Shown here in pieces: positions 5,688 through 6,558 of a stretch of 6,558 bases of DNA. Positions within the stretch are counted from its first letter, which is position 1; the number at the start of each line of letters is the position of its first letter. The DNA is taken from the NCBI GenBank assembly GCA_011620045.1, contig WOZY01000286.1, positions 1-6,558 on the forward strand. The letters run 5' to 3'. Source of the DNA: Mesotoga sp. (lineage in GTDB: Bacteria > Thermotogota > Thermotogae > Petrotogales > Kosmotogaceae). Both the position numbers and the translations under genes were made by a program. The notes under the pieces were generated by a model. That model had not been told where the DNA came from, did not search any database, and saw nothing but the letters and a program-made list of their open reading frames with translations.

Positions 5688-6403
5688 TCAGCCCTCTTGC
5701 AGCACTCCATCCAGCCAGTTGAATATCCTCTCGTTCGAGATGGTCAGGGCGTCGTAAAGCGGCCTTGCCTGGCCCGGCAGAAGCGTGTCGTTGTCCGAAT
5801 CGACAACAAGGGTGGGACACTTGATCAGCGGGGCTACATCCTTCAGCGTATAGGGAGCGATCATTCGGAAGTATTCGCAGGGCTTTTTGCATCACGCTGG
5901 CATTGAAGTCGTAGACGCCTTCATTGGCGATGCACGCTGCAATGCGGTGGTCAAAGGCAGCAGCTCTCGGTGCCAGGTAGCCGCCGAAGCTGATTCCCAT
6001 GAGGGCAATTCTATCCTTGTACTCGGATCATCTCTCCCTGGCCAGGCCCCTCGAAGATCAGCACGTTGTATCCCCTATCGATAGCGAATTTTGCCACCCC
6101 GAAGTAGAGCTCTTCACCAGTTCCGTCAAAGCCGGTATGAACGATCAGAGTCGGCCTACTGGTGCCGTTGCCGTCCACCAGACACAGGTAGCCCGGGAGG
6201 GTGGTGTTCTGGAAAGGAATGCGAACCGGCCGGATGAGGCCGCTGGAGAGGTTTGCCGCCTTCATGAAGCAGTCATGGCTCTTCTCCCAGGTGGACACAA
6301 TCCTCGGATCGTCGGGATTGATGTCCATATACCAGCTCTCGAGGAACTGGAAGTTGAACTCTTGATTCTGAAATACCGATCCCGAAATGTCTGTGCGGTT
6401 CAT
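5688..6403 (-). pseudogene. Alpha/beta hydrolase pseudogene with several internal deletions
   Basis: Pieces of one alpha/beta hydrolase of about 400 residues (the esterase/peptidase-like family frequent in methanogens) lie in order but in three frames. Frame one starts at ATG 6403 (AGGAG 8 bases upstream) and carries NPDDPRIVSTWEKS, TLIVHTGFDGTGEELYF, then NVLIFEGPGQGEMIR, ending at TAG 6011-6013. Frame two resumes with KDRIALMGISFGGYLAPRAA, containing the GxSxGG nucleophile, as far as NASVMQKAL near 5885. Frame three continues from about 5880 with CEYFRMIAPYTLKDVAPLIK, CPTLVVDSDNDTLLP (acid residue), YDALT, then ISNERIFNWLDG and a TGA at 5690-5688. Compared with remembered relatives, segments are lost near 6340, 6328, 6012-6025, 5876-5886 and 5742, the last removing the catalytic His (EHCQ region). 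It converges with the toxin gene, 28 bases apart. Function is lost unless the gaps are assembly errors. Confidence 0.75.
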
Positions 6404-6496
6404 CTAATCAGCTCCTGCGGCGACAAGAGGTGCGATCAACAGGCTCAGAAATACAACCTGGCAGAGCCTGAATCCGAAAAGAGAATGATTCAGCAT
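6404..6496 (-). other. 30-residue signal-peptide-like ORF, in frame with the hydrolase and ended by TAG
   Basis: From ATG at 6496 the translation is a short polar start (MLNHSLFGFRLCQ), then a hydrophobic core VVFLSLLIAPLVAAGAD, then TAG, followed directly by the hydrolase ATG in the same frame. The core and the AAGA-D end look like a secretory signal peptide with a cleavage site. It may be the former N-terminus of an exported hydrolase, cut off by a nonsense change such as CAG to TAG. The TATA-like element at 6501-6511 is too close to serve this ATG, which weakens the case; chance hydrophobicity is the alternative. Confidence 0.35.
6412..6416 (-). promoter_or_regulatory. Ribosome binding site of the hydrolase pseudogene
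   Basis: The minus strand reads AGGAG, 8 bases before the ATG at 6403. It supports 6403 as a genuine initiation codon, while also lying inside the small signal-peptide-like ORF. Confidence 0.5.
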
Positions 6497-6500
6497 AATC

Positions 6501-6511
6501 TAATATAAAAA
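6501..6511 (-). promoter_or_regulatory. TATA-like box upstream of the hydrolase
   Basis: The minus strand reads TTTTTATATTA. A transcript from it would begin near 6478-6482 and carry a leader of about 75 bases before the ATG at 6403, fitting use of the AGGAG site. Bases 6512-6558 hold nothing I recognise. Confidence 0.4.
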
Positions 6512-6558
6512 TCCACGGGCAATCCCCATCCCATCTACCTGCAACGGGAAAGTTATAT

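Noticed and set aside
5656..6000. Minus-strand 114-codon frame as an independent hydrolase gene
   Set aside because: Only its first third resembles the family; after QKAL the matching sequence moves to another frame, so it is a pseudogene fragment.
5999..6508. Plus-strand open frame of 169 codons
   Set aside because: It is antisense to clear hydrolase blocks (GFDGTGEELYF, FEGPGQGE), so it is a shadow of the pseudogene.

Overview
The window looks like genomic DNA of a methanogenic archaeon, most plausibly of the Methanosarcinales (Methanothrix-like). The basis is the kind of genes present (type I-D CRISPR effector genes, the CARF regulator Csa3, an AF2212-type antitoxin with a PIN toxin, a methanogen-style alpha/beta hydrolase), GGAGG/GGTGATC ribosome binding sites inside operons, and TATA-like boxes placed for leaderless transcripts. 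The lineage is inference; there is no rRNA or marker gene here.

Left half (1-3928, minus strand): a tightly packed type I-D effector operon, read right to left: cas6 (crRNA processing), cas10d/csc3 (large subunit with HD and zinc-finger regions), a stand-alone small-subunit gene equivalent to cas11d, and the first 22 codons of a further gene that runs off the left edge (cas7d/csc2 by position). Every junction is coupled: TAATG between cas6 and cas10d, a 6-base gap between cas10d and cas11d, ATGA between cas11d and the next gene. The main discovery is the cas10d/cas11d junction. The two genes are in the same reading frame, separated only by TGA TCA GAG, and the TGA lies inside the Shine-Dalgarno element (AGGTGATC) of cas11d. 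In described I-D systems the small subunit is made by internal initiation within one long cas10d gene; here the same arrangement appears to have been split by a stop codon.

Middle (3929-4692): a divergent promoter region with a perfect 14-bp palindrome, an 18-bp interrupted palindrome and repeated TTGCA/TGCAA words, followed on the plus strand by csa3, a CARF plus winged-helix regulator. The layout suggests that Csa3 controls the effector operon and itself.

Right half (4693-6558): about 410 bases without a recognisable gene, holding one GC-rich hairpin; then a vapBC-type toxin-antitoxin pair with an intact antitoxin and a PIN toxin broken by an internal deletion and frameshift; then, convergent on the minus strand, an alpha/beta hydrolase reduced to a pseudogene by several internal losses, preceded in frame by a signal-peptide-like 30-residue ORF ending in TAG. 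The CRISPR genes look functional, while their right flank is decaying. No CRISPR array, cas3 or adaptation gene is present in the window.
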